Assembly (NCBI RefSeq): GCF_025452095.1
Contig: NZ_CP104877.1
Span: 3,038,001-3,102,000, forward strand
Source: Paenarthrobacter sp. JL.01a
Lineage (GTDB): Bacteria; Actinomycetota; Actinomycetes; Actinomycetales; Micrococcaceae
DNA: 64,000 bases
Reading direction: 5' to 3'
Below, piece after piece: positions 1 through 8,767 of the stretch. The position numbers and the translations under genes were made by a program. The notes below the pieces were generated by a model. The model was not told where the DNA came from. It ran no database searches and saw only the letters and a program-made list of their open reading frames with translations. The number at the start of each line of letters is the position of its first letter. Positions within the stretch are counted from its first letter, which is position 1.

Positions 1-260
1 AACTCGCTAAGCAGCTTTACGAACGCATGGGCACGCTCGGTGAGAACGTCAGCAAGCTGGGAAGCTCCCTCAAGACGTCGGTGGACCGCTACAACGCCAT
101 GGTGGGGACCTTGGAGGCGCGCGTCCTGCCGACGGCCCGCAAACTCAATACCATGGACGACGCCGGACTCACAGCCCCGCCGTCTGTCGAAGCAGTCCCC
201 CGGGCCCTGGCAGCGCCGGAACTCCTTGAGGACCGCGAAGACCACGAGTCTGCCGCCTGA
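1..260 (+). CDS. rmuC: RmuC family DNA recombination protein, C-terminal end (5' partial)
   Basis: Only the last 85 or so codons are inside the window; the reading frame is open from base 3 to the TGA at 258-260. The visible part has the usual end of the RmuC nuclease-like domain: a LYERMGTLGENVSKLG stretch followed by a helix with RYNAMVGTLEARVLPTARKL. That ending is characteristic of RmuC, a PD-(D/E)xK-fold protein linked to limiting DNA inversions and recombination. After it comes a poorly conserved acidic tail ending DHESAA. The gene converges on ispH, with a strong hairpin between them. Family assignment is good; the catalytic part is not visible. Confidence 0.8.
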   Translation, partial: LAKQLYERMGTLGENVSKLGSSLKTSVDRYNAMVGTLEARVLPTARKLNTMDDAGLTAPPSVEAVPRALAAPELLEDREDHESAA

Positions 261-277
261 ACAAAACCGTCTGAACG

Positions 278-329
278 AAAGAGACCCGCAGCGCGCCGCC
301 ATGATGGCAGGCCCGCTGCGGGTCTCTTT
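278..329. terminator. Bidirectional intrinsic terminator between rmuC and ispH
   Basis: A perfect 16-bp inverted repeat (278-293 with 314-329) has a 20-base loop. A-rich and T-rich stem ends supply AAA/TTTT on both sides. It lies between two convergent stop codons, so it can end both transcripts. Confidence 0.85.
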
Positions 330-358
330 TCAGCTTCCAGTTGGCCCGGATTCCACCG

Positions 359-1444
359 CTAGGAGGTGGGCCGGTTTCCACGTCCGCCGAGGGCACGGGA
401 CACATCGCCGGCCTTCTTCAAGGTGGCACGCAGCTCCTTGGGCAGCGAGAAGAGGAGGTCTTCCTCAGCGGTCACAACTTCCTGGACTTCGCCGTATCCA
501 TAGTCGGCGAGCAGTCGCAGAACGTCCTGCACCAGCACCTCGGGAACGGACGCCCCGGACGTCACGCCCACGGTGGCCACGCCCTCGAACCAGGCTTCGT
601 CCACTTCGTTGGCGAAGTCCACCCGGTACGAGCTCTTGGCCCCGTATTCAAGGGCCACTTCGACCAAGCGGACCGAGTTGGAGGAGTTTGCCGAGCCAAC
701 CACGATCACCAGGTCAGCCTGTGGAGCAATCTTCTTGATGGCCACTTGGCGGTTGGTGGTGGCGTAGCAGATGTCGTCGCTGGGCGGATCCTGAAGCGTG
801 GGAAAACGCTCCTTGAGCAGGCGGACCGTCTCCATGGTCTCGTCGACACTCAGTGTCGTCTGCGAAAGCCAGATGGTCTTCTCAGGATCACGAACGGTGA
901 CCTTGTCGACCTCGTGGGGGCCGTTGATGATCTGGATGTGTTCAGGGGCCTCACCTGCGGTCCCCTCGACCTCTTCGTGGCCTTCGTGGCCGATCAGCAG
1001 GATGTCGTAGTCGTCCTTGGCAAACCGGACAGCTTCACGGTGGACCTTGGTGACCAAGGGGCACGTTGCATCGATGGTGCGCAGCCCACGGTCTTCCGCC
1101 GACTGGACGACGGCGGGGGAAACGCCGTGAGCCGAAAAAATCACCAGTGCGCCCTCGGGAACTTCGTCGGTTTCCTCGACGAAGATGGCACCCTGTTCCT
1201 CCAGGGAGCTGACCACGTGGACGTTGTGGACGATCTGCTTCCGCACGTAAACGGGCGGCCCATAGTGCTCCAGCGCCTTTTCAACAGCGATGACAGCCCG
1301 GTCGACACCGGCACAGTAGCCGCGTGGAGCTGCCAGCAGGACCTTCTTGGGACCCGTAACGGGGGCCGCTGCCTGTACCTCTTCCGGAGAACGCCGTCTG
1401 CGGGGCACCGTTGGCATAGGGATGGAAACTGCTGTGCTGGTCAT
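359..1444 (-). CDS. ispH: 4-hydroxy-3-methylbut-2-enyl diphosphate reductase
   Basis: Last enzyme of the MEP pathway: it reduces HMBPP to IPP and DMAPP with a 4Fe-4S cluster. The three cluster cysteines are visible: C44 in [11 protein letters not shown]128 in [11 protein letters not shown] and C226 in [11 protein letters not shown]. Conserved substrate-pocket elements are also present (IVHNVHV near H73, SAHGV near H106, [11 protein letters not shown]). The 361-residue length includes an extra N-terminal leader of about 30 residues before the core. The upstream GGAGG is only one base from the chosen ATG, so the exact start is less secure than the identity. It is read opposite to xseA, as in other actinobacteria. 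Confidence 0.97.
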   Translation of the reverse strand: MTSTAVSIPMPTVPRRRRSPEEVQAAAPVTGPKKVLLAAPRGYCAGVDRAVIAVEKALEHYGPPVYVRKQIVHNVHVVSSLEEQGAIFVEETDEVPEGALVIFSAHGVSPAVVQSAEDRGLRTIDATCPLVTKVHREAVRFAKDDYDILLIGHEGHEEVEGTAGEAPEHIQIINGPHEVDKVTVRDPEKTIWLSQTTLSVDETMETVRLLKERFPTLQDPPSDDICYATTNRQVAIKKIAPQADLVIVVGSANSSNSVRLVEVALEYGAKSSYRVDFANEVDEAWFEGVATVGVTSGASVPEVLVQDVLRLLADYGYGEVQEVVTAEEDLLFSLPKELRATLKKAGDVSRALGGRGNRPTS

Positions 1445-1468
1445 GCCTCCATGCTACCGGCCCGGCCT

Positions 1469-2374
1469 TTAGCTGCGGGCAGAACGTGACCGTTGTCGCC
1501 CTGACACCACAGCAGCTATGACACCGACCACAAGAAGTGCGCCGGATACCATCGCGGAGATCCCCACCCATTCCCCGAATCCTGCCCGCGCAGCCGTGAG
1601 GAATTCATCCTTGAACAACTCCGCGACACTGTTGGCACTGTCGAGGTTCCCCACCACGGATCCGGCGAGATCAGCTCCTGCAGTCCAGAGGGCTGCAAGT
1701 GCCAGCCCACCGAGTCCAAGGAACACCAACACCAGGGACCGTCGTCGGGCCGCAACGATCGCCAAGAGAGCTGAACCAGCGGCGCCGAGAGCCGCCACCC
1801 ACCACAATGGCGCGAAGGCAGCGACGCGCCCCACGAGTTGGCGGTGGGAAGGCTGCCCCAGCGACACGAGGCTTTCGGCCGGAACGTCAATGCGGATAGT
1901 CGTGGCCTCGGCGAAGTGGTCCCGGATCAGCCTGACCATTGGAGCGATATCGAGAACCAATGCGGTACTTGCGCGGTTTTCCTCCGGCTGGTCCACTGTG
2001 CCGAAATTGAGTTTGTGGCTGTTCCTGACCGTGTCCTGCCACGCCTGCGGATAGTCGCTCCACGATTGCATTCCCGAGGTAGCTTTCCGGAGGGCATCGG
2101 ATGCAACGGACTGGATGGGCTCGGGCAGATCAACTGAGGACTCAAAGGTTCCTACAGCCGCCGCGGCCAGCCGGCTCTGGAATTCGGGATCGTTGCCCAG
2201 GGAGCCAGCCAGGCGGACAAAGCCGTCTTCCTTGACGATGTTCTGGTCTACCCACGCCGTAGGAACGGCGACGGCCGTGAGGAGCACGGCGAGGACCACT
2301 CCAACTACTGAGACAAAAGTTCGCAAAATCATCCTCGGAGTCGGGGGCAGTGCCACCATCCTAGGTCTGTCCAC
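1469..2374 (-). CDS. Conserved actinobacterial membrane protein of unknown function
   Basis: A 301-residue protein with an N-terminal membrane segment (about residues 15-42), an extracytoplasmic region of about 140 residues (EDGFVRLAGSL, then amphipathic helices), and three further hydrophobic segments in the C-terminal half. It ends in a short basic RQRSRSARS tail. I recognise no catalytic motif. It lies 24 bases upstream of ispH on the same strand and probably shares its transcript; the position between ispH and xseA is its main clue. A later ATG (codon 7) is an alternative start. Confidence 0.75.
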   Translation of the reverse strand: MDRPRMVALPPTPRMILRTFVSVVGVVLAVLLTAVAVPTAWVDQNIVKEDGFVRLAGSLGNDPEFQSRLAAAAVGTFESSVDLPEPIQSVASDALRKATSGMQSWSDYPQAWQDTVRNSHKLNFGTVDQPEENRASTALVLDIAPMVRLIRDHFAEATTIRIDVPAESLVSLGQPSHRQLVGRVAAFAPLWWVAALGAAGSALLAIVAARRRSLVLVFLGLGGLALAALWTAGADLAGSVVGNLDSANSVAELFKDEFLTAARAGFGEWVGISAMVSGALLVVGVIAAVVSGRQRSRSARS

Positions 2375-2513
2375 ATGATTGGAAAAATGTCGGGGCCGGG
2401 GATCAAGCTATGGATAGAGTTGGAAGGCGGCCGCGATCCAAGGGCGCACCCCTGAACGAGGACCATGAACATGCAGCCACGAACGCAGCGACCGGGACAG
2501 GCACGGACCAGCC

Positions 2514-3791
2514 ATGTCCGCTGACGCCATGCCTGAATCAACCCTTCCGGGAACTGCTGCGGAAACCAGCCCGGACAACCCCTGGCCGCTGCAGCTGCTC
2601 TCCCGCAAGCTCAAGGCCCACATCGAGCGCGCGCCGGCGGCGTGGATCGAGGGCCAGGTCATTGAAATGAACCGCAGGGGCGGCAACGCGTTCCTCACCC
2701 TTAGGGATGTGGATGCCGAGATTTCCCTGCCCGCTTCTGTGTGGTCCACGGTGCTGGACCGGCAGAAGATACCGCTGGAGCGCGGCTCGCGGGTGGTGGC
2801 GTTGGTCAAGGCGGACTTCTGGGTGAAAACCGGCCGCCTGAACATGTCGGTCAAGGACATCCGCCCAGTGGGGCTCGGTGACCTGCTCGTGAGGATCGAA
2901 AGGCTACGCCAGGCATTGGCCGCAGAAGGCCTGTTTGCCGATTCCCGGAAGAGGAAGCTGCCGCTGCTCCCCCACCGCATCGGCCTGATCACCGGCAGGG
3001 ACTCGGACGCTAAGAAGGACGTCATGCGCAATGCCGCCCTGCGCTGGCCCGCCGTTGAGTTCGACGTTCGGGAAGTGGCCGTCCAGGGCAACACCGCCGT
3101 CTCCCAGATCATTGCCGCATTGAAGAAACTGGACGCCGACCCACACGTTGACGTCATCGTACTCGCCCGCGGCGGTGGCGCCCTGGAGGACCTTCTCCCC
3201 TTCAGCAACGAGGACCTCATCCGTGCCGTCTCAGCAGCAACCACGCCGGTGGTCAGTGCCATCGGACATGAAGCGGACCGACCCATCCTGGACGATGTAG
3301 CGGATCTGCGCGCCTCCACGCCGACGGATGCAGCGAAGCGGATTGTGCCTGATGTCGCAGAAGAATTGGCGATGGTCCGCCAAGCAAGGGATCACCTTCG
3401 TCGCGGAATCAGTCGCCTCGTTGACCGCGAGACGGACAGGCTCCAGTCCTTGAAGTCCAGGCCGGTCCTGGCATCCCCGGCCTCCATGGTGGACGCCAGG
3501 GCCGAGGACATCCACCGCCTCCAGCGCAGGACACATTCGGCGGTGAGCACAGCCGTTGTGCGGGCCTTGGACCAGGTGCACCACTTGCGGGCCCAGGTCC
3601 GCGCACTTTCGCCGCAAAAAACCCTGGACCGCGGTTACGCCGTCGTCCAACTTATCGGGGAAGACCAAGCGGGACACCACGTAGTCAGCAGTCCCGAGGA
3701 GGCGCCGGACGGGACAGCACTGGCCGTTCGAGTGGCCCACGGGAGATTCACGGCCGTCTCCAAGGGCCATGCTGAACACCTGGACCCCTGA
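2514..3791 (+). CDS. xseA: Exodeoxyribonuclease VII large subunit
   Basis: Catalytic subunit of ExoVII, which degrades single-stranded DNA to acid-soluble oligonucleotides and takes part in repair. An N-terminal OB-fold (about residues 25-115, with AWIEGQVIEM and NAFLTLRDVDAEI) precedes the catalytic domain. That domain carries GLITGRDSDAKKDVMRNA, the glycine-rich ARGGGALEDLLPFSNEDL motif and SAIGHEADRPILDDVADLRASTPTDAA. A helical region and a RGYAVV C-terminal element follow. Length (425 aa) is normal. Two in-frame ATGs (2514, 2529) compete and neither has a strong ribosome site. xseB follows 28 bases after the stop. Confidence 0.96.
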   Translation: MSADAMPESTLPGTAAETSPDNPWPLQLLSRKLKAHIERAPAAWIEGQVIEMNRRGGNAFLTLRDVDAEISLPASVWSTVLDRQKIPLERGSRVVALVKADFWVKTGRLNMSVKDIRPVGLGDLLVRIERLRQALAAEGLFADSRKRKLPLLPHRIGLITGRDSDAKKDVMRNAALRWPAVEFDVREVAVQGNTAVSQIIAALKKLDADPHVDVIVLARGGGALEDLLPFSNEDLIRAVSAATTPVVSAIGHEADRPILDDVADLRASTPTDAAKRIVPDVAEELAMVRQARDHLRRGISRLVDRETDRLQSLKSRPVLASPASMVDARAEDIHRLQRRTHSAVSTAVVRALDQVHHLRAQVRALSPQKTLDRGYAVVQLIGEDQAGHHVVSSPEEAPDGTALAVRVAHGRFTAVSKGHAEHLDP

Positions 3792-3819
3792 AGCCACTGA
3801 ACACCCACTTAAGGACATC

Positions 3820-4080
3820 ATGACTGAGAACAACGCAGCCGCCTCCGGATCCTTGGACGGCTTGAGCTACGAAGAAGCGCGCGAACAACTTGTGGCCGTC
3901 GTCAGCCGCCTCGAGGCAGGCGGCGCAAGCCTCGAGGAATCCCTGGCCCTCTGGGAGCGGGGCGAAGCCCTCGCCAAGCGCTGCGAGGACTGGCTGGAAG
4001 GTGCCCGCAAGCGTCTGGCGACAGCGCGGGACGCAGGGAACGACGGCGGTACGTCAGCGGGCGGCGACCAGCAGCAGTAG
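3820..4080 (+). CDS. xseB: Exodeoxyribonuclease VII small subunit
   Basis: An 86-residue helical partner of XseA. The family signature LSYEEAREQLVAVVSRLEAGG followed by SLEESLALWERGEALAKRCEDWL is intact, forming the antiparallel helices that stabilise the large subunit. The ATG at 3820 was chosen because AAGGA lies just upstream at 3811 and it matches the family N-terminus; an earlier in-frame ATG at 3769 would overlap xseA. The C-terminal DGGTSAGGDQQQ tail is low complexity. It converges on ppk2 with only 3 bases between stops. Confidence 0.94.
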   Translation: MTENNAAASGSLDGLSYEEAREQLVAVVSRLEAGGASLEESLALWERGEALAKRCEDWLEGARKRLATARDAGNDGGTSAGGDQQQ

Positions 4081-4083
4081 TCC

Positions 4084-4938
4084 CTAGGACTTCTCGACGA
4101 GCGCCCGCTCCGCCGCGACGTCGAAATCGGCCTTGGGCCAGTCCAAATCCAGGCCTTCCAGGGCCTCCAGCAGCAGCTGTTGAACGGCGATGCGGGCGTA
4201 CCACTTCTTGTTGGCCGGTACGACGTGCCAAGGCGCGACATCCGTTGAGGTCTTCTCAAAGGCGATGCTGTAGGCGGCCATGTAATCGTCCCAATAGGCG
4301 CGTTCGGCGAGGTCGCCCCGGCTGTACTTCCAGTGCTTGGCGGGATCGTCCAATCGGGCAATCAGGCGCTCTTTTTGTTCGTCCTTGCTGATGTTCAGCA
4401 TAACCTTGACGATGGTGGTGCCCTGTTCGGCCAGGCGCGCCTCGAAGTCGTTGATGGCCGCATAGCGGCGTTCGAGTTCCTTGGCGTCGGCCCAGCCATG
4501 GACGCGGTGGATCAGGACGTCCTCATAGTGGGACCGATCGAACACCCCGACCATGCCGACTGCCGGGACTTCCTTCTCGATCCGCCACAGGAAGTCATGC
4601 GACTTTTCCTCGTCCGTGGGAGCCTTGAAGGCTGCCAGGTGCACACCCTGCGGGTCCATGGCGCCCACAACGTGGCTCACGATTCCACCCTTGCCGGCAG
4701 TGTCCATGGCCTGGAGGATCAGCAAGAGCCTCTTGGTGCTGCCGAACTTGCCCTCGGCGAAGAGCTGCTCCTGCAGTTCTGCAAGCCGGTCATCCTGGGC
4801 GGCGAGCAACGCCTTGCCGTCCGCCTTGTCCCCCGTATAACCGGGGGTGGACCGGGGATCGACACCCGCCAGCGAAAAACCGGGTCCAACCCTCAGAACC
4901 TCGGTTGGACTCTTGGCGAACTCAACTGCAGCAGCCAT
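4084..4938 (-). CDS. ppk2: PPK2 family polyphosphate:nucleotide phosphotransferase
   Basis: A 284-residue cytoplasmic kinase that moves phosphate between polyphosphate and nucleotides. The P-loop DTAGKGG (about residues 79-85) and the Walker B/lid start FDRSHYEDV (about 133-141) are typical of PPK2, as are HWKYSRGDLAERAYWDDYMAAY and the closing APWHVVPANKKWYAR. The ATG at 4938 follows GGGAGAAGGGGG, so it is preferred over an ATG 27 bases upstream. Single-domain length suggests a class I or III enzyme; direction (ADP or AMP preference) cannot be read from motifs alone. Confidence 0.93.
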   Translation of the reverse strand: MAAAVEFAKSPTEVLRVGPGFSLAGVDPRSTPGYTGDKADGKALLAAQDDRLAELQEQLFAEGKFGSTKRLLLILQAMDTAGKGGIVSHVVGAMDPQGVHLAAFKAPTDEEKSHDFLWRIEKEVPAVGMVGVFDRSHYEDVLIHRVHGWADAKELERRYAAINDFEARLAEQGTTIVKVMLNISKDEQKERLIARLDDPAKHWKYSRGDLAERAYWDDYMAAYSIAFEKTSTDVAPWHVVPANKKWYARIAVQQLLLEALEGLDLDWPKADFDVAAERALVEKS

Positions 4939-4992
4939 GTGGCGCCCCCTTCTCCCCGGCCGCACCCCCGTGGTGCGACCATGAACCTCAGG

Positions 4993-6213
4993 CTAGTTGC
5001 CCGGGTACCTCGACAGGAAGTCCGCCATGCGACCAATTGCTTCCTCGATGTCCTTGACGTTGGGCAGCGTCACCATACGGAAGTGGTCCGGACGAACCCA
5101 GTTGAAGGCCCGCCCGTGGGAGACCAGGATCTTCTGCTCCTTCAGCAGGTCGAGGACGAACTTCTCGTCGTCCCTGATGTGGTAAACCTCAGGGTCGAGC
5201 TTTGGGAACAGGTACAGGGCGCCCCTCGCCTGCTGGGTGCTGACGCCGGGGATGGCGTTGAGGAGGTCGTACGCCTTGTTGCGCTGCTCCAGGAGCCTGC
5301 CACCGGGAAGGATGAGATCGTTGATGCTCTGGTAGCCACCAAGCGCCGTCTGGATGGCATGCTGGGCAGGGACGTTGGCGCACAGGCGCATGTTGGCCAG
5401 GAGGTTGATGCCCTCCAGGTAATCCGCGGCGTCCTTCTTGGGCCCGGAAATGGCCATCCAACCGGCACGGTAACCGCACACGCGGTACGCCTTTGACAGG
5501 CCGCTGAACGTCAGGCAGAGGACGTCGTCTCCGGTCAGTCCGGCGAGGTTGGTGTGGACGGCGTCTTCGTAGAGGATTTTCTCGTAGATCTCGTCGGCAA
5601 ACAGCACCAGGCCGTGCTTTTCGGCCAGCGCCACAATCCGCTTCAGGGTCTCCTCCGGGTAGACGGCACCCGTGGGGTTGTTGGGGTTGATCACCACGAT
5701 GCCCTTGGTCCGGGGAGTGATCTTCGATTCCATGTCATCAAGGTCAGGCTGCCAGCCTGAATCTTCATCGCAGAGGTAGTGCACAGGACGGCCGCCGGCC
5801 AGGGCAACAGACGCAGTCCACAACGGGTAGTCCGGGGTGGGGATCAGGACCTCGTCCCCGTCCTCCAGCAGGGCCATGAGGGACATGGTGATGAGTTCGC
5901 TGACCCCATTGCCAAGGTAGATGTCATCGACGTGGATGTTCTGGATGCCGCGGGTTTGGTAGTACTGGGAAACAGCCGTCCTGGCCGAAAAAATACCGCG
6001 CGAATCGCTGTATCCCTGGGCATTGGGCAGGTGGCGGATCATGTCCACCAAAATGGCGTCAGGCGCTTCAAAGCCGAAGGGGGCCGGGTTTCCGATGTTC
6101 AGTTTGAGGATCCTGTGACCCTCCGCCTCCATCTGCTGGGCGGCCTGAAGAATCGGTCCACGGATGTCGTAGAGGACATTATGAAGCTTGGTGGACTGCT
6201 TGAAATTCGCCAT
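4993..6213 (-). CDS. alaA: Pyridoxal phosphate-dependent alanine aminotransferase (AlaA type)
   Basis: A class I/II fold-type I aminotransferase that most likely makes alanine from pyruvate and glutamate. The PLP lysine is K241 in SGLSKAYR; NPNNPTG (176-182), DEIY (207-210) and the late arginine in DHFRMVTLP are all present. The N-terminus (FKQSTKLHNVLYDIRGPI and LKLNIGNPAPFGF) is characteristic of the AlaA/AspC-like group of actinobacteria and E. coli AlaA. Length (406 aa) is normal. It stands alone between ppk2 and the ABC importer, all on the minus strand. Confidence 0.92.
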   Translation of the reverse strand: MANFKQSTKLHNVLYDIRGPILQAAQQMEAEGHRILKLNIGNPAPFGFEAPDAILVDMIRHLPNAQGYSDSRGIFSARTAVSQYYQTRGIQNIHVDDIYLGNGVSELITMSLMALLEDGDEVLIPTPDYPLWTASVALAGGRPVHYLCDEDSGWQPDLDDMESKITPRTKGIVVINPNNPTGAVYPEETLKRIVALAEKHGLVLFADEIYEKILYEDAVHTNLAGLTGDDVLCLTFSGLSKAYRVCGYRAGWMAISGPKKDAADYLEGINLLANMRLCANVPAQHAIQTALGGYQSINDLILPGGRLLEQRNKAYDLLNAIPGVSTQQARGALYLFPKLDPEVYHIRDDEKFVLDLLKEQKILVSHGRAFNWVRPDHFRMVTLPNVKDIEEAIGRMADFLSRYPGN

Positions 6214-6270
6214 TCCTCAAATATGCCACACGGGTGATGTAGTTCAGTTGAGACTTGACTCACATATACG

Positions 6271-6314
6271 ACGACGGCGGTGACGGTCCCGCGCGGGTCC
6301 GTCACCGCCGTCGT
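6271..6314 (-). terminator. Extended hairpin after the ABC importer operon
   Basis: Perfect 16-bp arms (6271-6286 and 6299-6314) enclose an inner CCCGCGCGGG palindrome, giving a very stable stem. It sits between the operon's last stop codon and the start of alaA. On the minus strand it is followed by CGTATATG rather than a T-run, so termination efficiency is uncertain. Confidence 0.6.
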
Positions 6315-6333
6315 ACGCGGTTTTGCTGTGCGG

Positions 6334-7290
6334 CTACTTGACGATGCCCTTGTCTTTCAGCCAGGCGGCTGCGGCGTCCTTGGGCGACTGCTTCTGGTCT
6401 CCGCTGACGGCCCTGTTCAAGTTGATGAGGTCATCGGTGGTGAGGATCTTGGACACGTTGTTGAGCGCTTCCTTGGCTTTGTCCGTCATCTTGGACTTGT
6501 TGTAGAGCGGCAGGACCTGCTGGGCCTTGAAGTTGTTCTTGGGGTCTTCAAGGACAACGAGGTCGTTGTCCACGATCGACGGGGTCGTGGTGTAGATGTC
6601 AGCCACCTGGACCTTGTCCTCCAGCAACGCCTGCAGCGTCAGGTTGCCGCCGCCGTCGCTGAACGGCTGCAGGCCCTTGAGCTCGCAGTTGTAGTTCTTC
6701 TTCAGGCCCGGGAAGCCGTACGAGCGGGTCTCGAAAGTGGCCGGGGCTGCCATGGTGAAGTCCTTGCAGACCTTGGCCAGGTCCTCAATGGACTTCAACT
6801 GGTATTTCTCGGCCGTGGCCTTGGTGACCACCATGGCGTCCTTGTCTTCGGCCTTGGAGGCGTCCAGGACACCCAGTCCTTCAGGCAGCTTGCCGGGCAG
6901 GGCCTTGTACACGTCATCGGCCGATACTTCGGTGGCCTCAGTGTCCACGAACGACAGGAGGTTGCCGGAGTAGTCCGGAACGAGGTCGACGGAGCCGTCC
7001 TGCACGGCCTTGAAGTAGATCTCGCGTGAACCGATGTTCGGCTTGGACGTTGCCGTCAGTCCTGCTGCGTTGAGGGCACCAACGTAAATCTCGGCGATCA
7101 CCTGGCTCTCCGGGAAGTCGGCCGAGCCAACTACCAAGGAACCGCCGCCGGAGGAGCCACTGGGCGCCGCGGAGGAGGGATTGGCCAGGGGGCTGCCACC
7201 GCACGCGCTCAAGGCGAGGGCCACACCCACACCTGCTGCGAGGCCGCCGAGACCACGGCGTGTAAGGGTCATGGGGACGGGGTTCTTCAT
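6334..7290 (-). CDS. Glycine betaine/osmoprotectant-type ABC substrate-binding lipoprotein
   Basis: The fourth gene of an importer operon. The signal peptide has TRRGLGGLAAG then a lipobox LSAC with C30, so the mature protein is lipid-anchored outside the membrane. The domain is of the OpuAC/QAT type: VVGSADFPESQVIAEIYVGAL, SREIYFKAVQDGSVDLVPDYSG and FETRSYGFPGL, ending PKDAAAAWLKDKGIV. Members bind glycine betaine, choline, carnitine or, in some lineages, ergothioneine; the ligand cannot be told from motifs here. Its start overlaps the preceding permease by 4 bases. Confidence 0.9.
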   Translation of the reverse strand: MKNPVPMTLTRRGLGGLAAGVGVALALSACGGSPLANPSSAAPSGSSGGGSLVVGSADFPESQVIAEIYVGALNAAGLTATSKPNIGSREIYFKAVQDGSVDLVPDYSGNLLSFVDTEATEVSADDVYKALPGKLPEGLGVLDASKAEDKDAMVVTKATAEKYQLKSIEDLAKVCKDFTMAAPATFETRSYGFPGLKKNYNCELKGLQPFSDGGGNLTLQALLEDKVQVADIYTTTPSIVDNDLVVLEDPKNNFKAQQVLPLYNKSKMTDKAKEALNNVSKILTTDDLINLNRAVSGDQKQSPKDAAAAWLKDKGIVK

Positions 7291-8030
7291 GGTGTACCTC
7301 CTTGAACGGCAGCCCCGGCTGGAGCCGCGGCTGTGAGATCTTCAGCTGCCTTGTGGCGGCCTTTTGAGTCGAGGGTGAGACCTGGTGAGAGGACCAGCCG
7401 TTGTACCGCGGCGAGGACCAGGTCCACGGCAATGGCGAGGCCGGCGATGAGCAAGGAACCACCGAGCATCCGGGGGAAATCCTGCAGGACGAGGCCGTCG
7501 AACAGGTACCGGCCCAACCCTCCGAGCGGCAGGTACGCCACCACCGAAACGGTAGCGATGACCTGCAGCACCGCGGTGCGGATGCCACCGAACATCACTT
7601 GCAGGCCGTTGGGCAGTTCCACACGGAAGAGGATCTGCAGTTCGGTCATGCCCACAGCCCTGGCAGCGTCAACGACGTTGGCATCAACGCTGGAGATGCC
7701 GGCGTAGGTACCGGCCAAAAGCGGCGGCACCGTGAGGATCACCAAGGCCCACACCGGCGGCATGAGACCGCTGCCGGCCAGCAAGGCAAAAAGGACCAGC
7801 AAGCCAAGCGTGGGCAGGGCACGGAGGGCGCCGGCCACGGCGACTGCCACCACGCGCCCCCGCCCGGTGTGGCCAATGAAGAGACCAACGGGCACGGCAA
7901 TCACCGCGGCGATGAGCAGCACCAGTCCGCTGTACTGCAGGTGTTCGAGCAGGCGCGTGGGAATGCCGCCGCTTCCGGTCCAGTGTTTGGGATCGGCGAG
8001 CCAGGCGAGGGTTTCGGCAAAAATATTCAT
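7287..8030 (-). CDS. Osmoprotectant-type ABC transporter permease (second)
   Basis: A 247-residue BPD-type permease with about six membrane segments. The EAA-like loop is visible as NVVDAARAVGMTELQILFRVELPNGLQVMFGG, which docks onto the ATPase. An N-terminal WLADPKHWTGSGGIPTRLLEHLQYS segment is typical of OpuCD/ProW-like subunits that pair with a second permease. It overlaps the preceding permease and the following binding-protein gene by 4 bases each, so the four genes are translationally coupled. Confidence 0.9.
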   Translation of the reverse strand: MNIFAETLAWLADPKHWTGSGGIPTRLLEHLQYSGLVLLIAAVIAVPVGLFIGHTGRGRVVAVAVAGALRALPTLGLLVLFALLAGSGLMPPVWALVILTVPPLLAGTYAGISSVDANVVDAARAVGMTELQILFRVELPNGLQVMFGGIRTAVLQVIATVSVVAYLPLGGLGRYLFDGLVLQDFPRMLGGSLLIAGLAIAVDLVLAAVQRLVLSPGLTLDSKGRHKAAEDLTAAAPAGAAVQGGTP

Positions 8031-8767
8031 CCCGAAGCCCCCGGATTGGGGCGCAGGCCTGCCTGTGGCACGGCGGGTCCGGTCTTGGGCTCAGTGGCCA
8101 GGGTGGTGGCATCGGGTCCGGAAGGTTTACCGCCCGCCGCACGGGTCCATGGCGTCAGGAGCCGCTCCAGCACCACGAGGACAGCATCCATCAGCAACGC
8201 CAAAACCAGAATGGCGAGGATCCCCACCACCACTTCGGTGATGAAAGTCCGCTGCAGCCCGTCGGTAAAGAGAACGCCCAGGTTGCCCACCCCCAGCAAA
8301 GCCGCAACGCTGACCAGGGAGATATTGCTGACCGACACCACCCGGAGCCCGGCGAACATCACTGGCAAGGACAATGGCAGGTCCACTTGGAAGAACCGGG
8401 CTGCCGGTTTGAAGCCCATGGCCACGGCAGCGTTACGGAGGTCATCGTCCACGGAGTCGAACGCGTCCATCGCCGCCCGGACCAGCAAGGCAACGGCGTA
8501 GATGGTCAACGCCACCACCACATTCAGTGGGTCCAGGATCCGGGTGCCAAGAATGGTGGGAAGGATGATGAACAGCGCCAGCGAGGGAATGGTGTAGAGC
8601 AGCGACGAAGCCGTAGCCACCACCGAGCGGAGCGCACTGTTGCGCCGGGCAAGCTGCGCCAAGGGAACAGAGATCACCAGTCCCAGAACCATGGGAATGA
8701 CCGCGAGCACCAGGTGCTGGCCGGCCAGTCCCAGGATCATTCCAATGTTGGCAAGGAACCACTCCAT
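8027..8767 (-). CDS. Osmoprotectant-type ABC transporter permease (first)
   Basis: A 246-residue permease beginning MEWFLANIGMILGLAGQHL, with about six membrane segments and the EAA loop DDDLRNAAVAMGFKPAARFFQVDLPLSLPVMFAGL. The ATG at 8767 overlaps the ATPase stop as TGATG, which fixes the start; the longer upstream frame is not needed. The C-terminus has a proline- and threonine-rich cytoplasmic tail of about 35 residues. Together with the second permease it would form a heterodimeric channel. Confidence 0.9.
   Translation of the reverse strand: MEWFLANIGMILGLAGQHLVLAVIPMVLGLVISVPLAQLARRNSALRSVVATASSLLYTIPSLALFIILPTILGTRILDPLNVVVALTIYAVALLVRAAMDAFDSVDDDLRNAAVAMGFKPAARFFQVDLPLSLPVMFAGLRVVSVSNISLVSVAALLGVGNLGVLFTDGLQRTFITEVVVGILAILVLALLMDAVLVVLERLLTPWTRAAGGKPSGPDATTLATEPKTGPAVPQAGLRPNPGASG

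Noticed and set aside
4961..4977. CGCACC/GGTGCG hairpin after the aminotransferase gene
   Set aside because: A 6-bp stem lying next to the ppk2 ribosome site and without a T-run; could be chance.
6241..6330. Possible riboswitch at the long hairpin downstream of the ABC importer
   Set aside because: It lies after, not before, the importer genes and is one simple stem; a terminator explains it.
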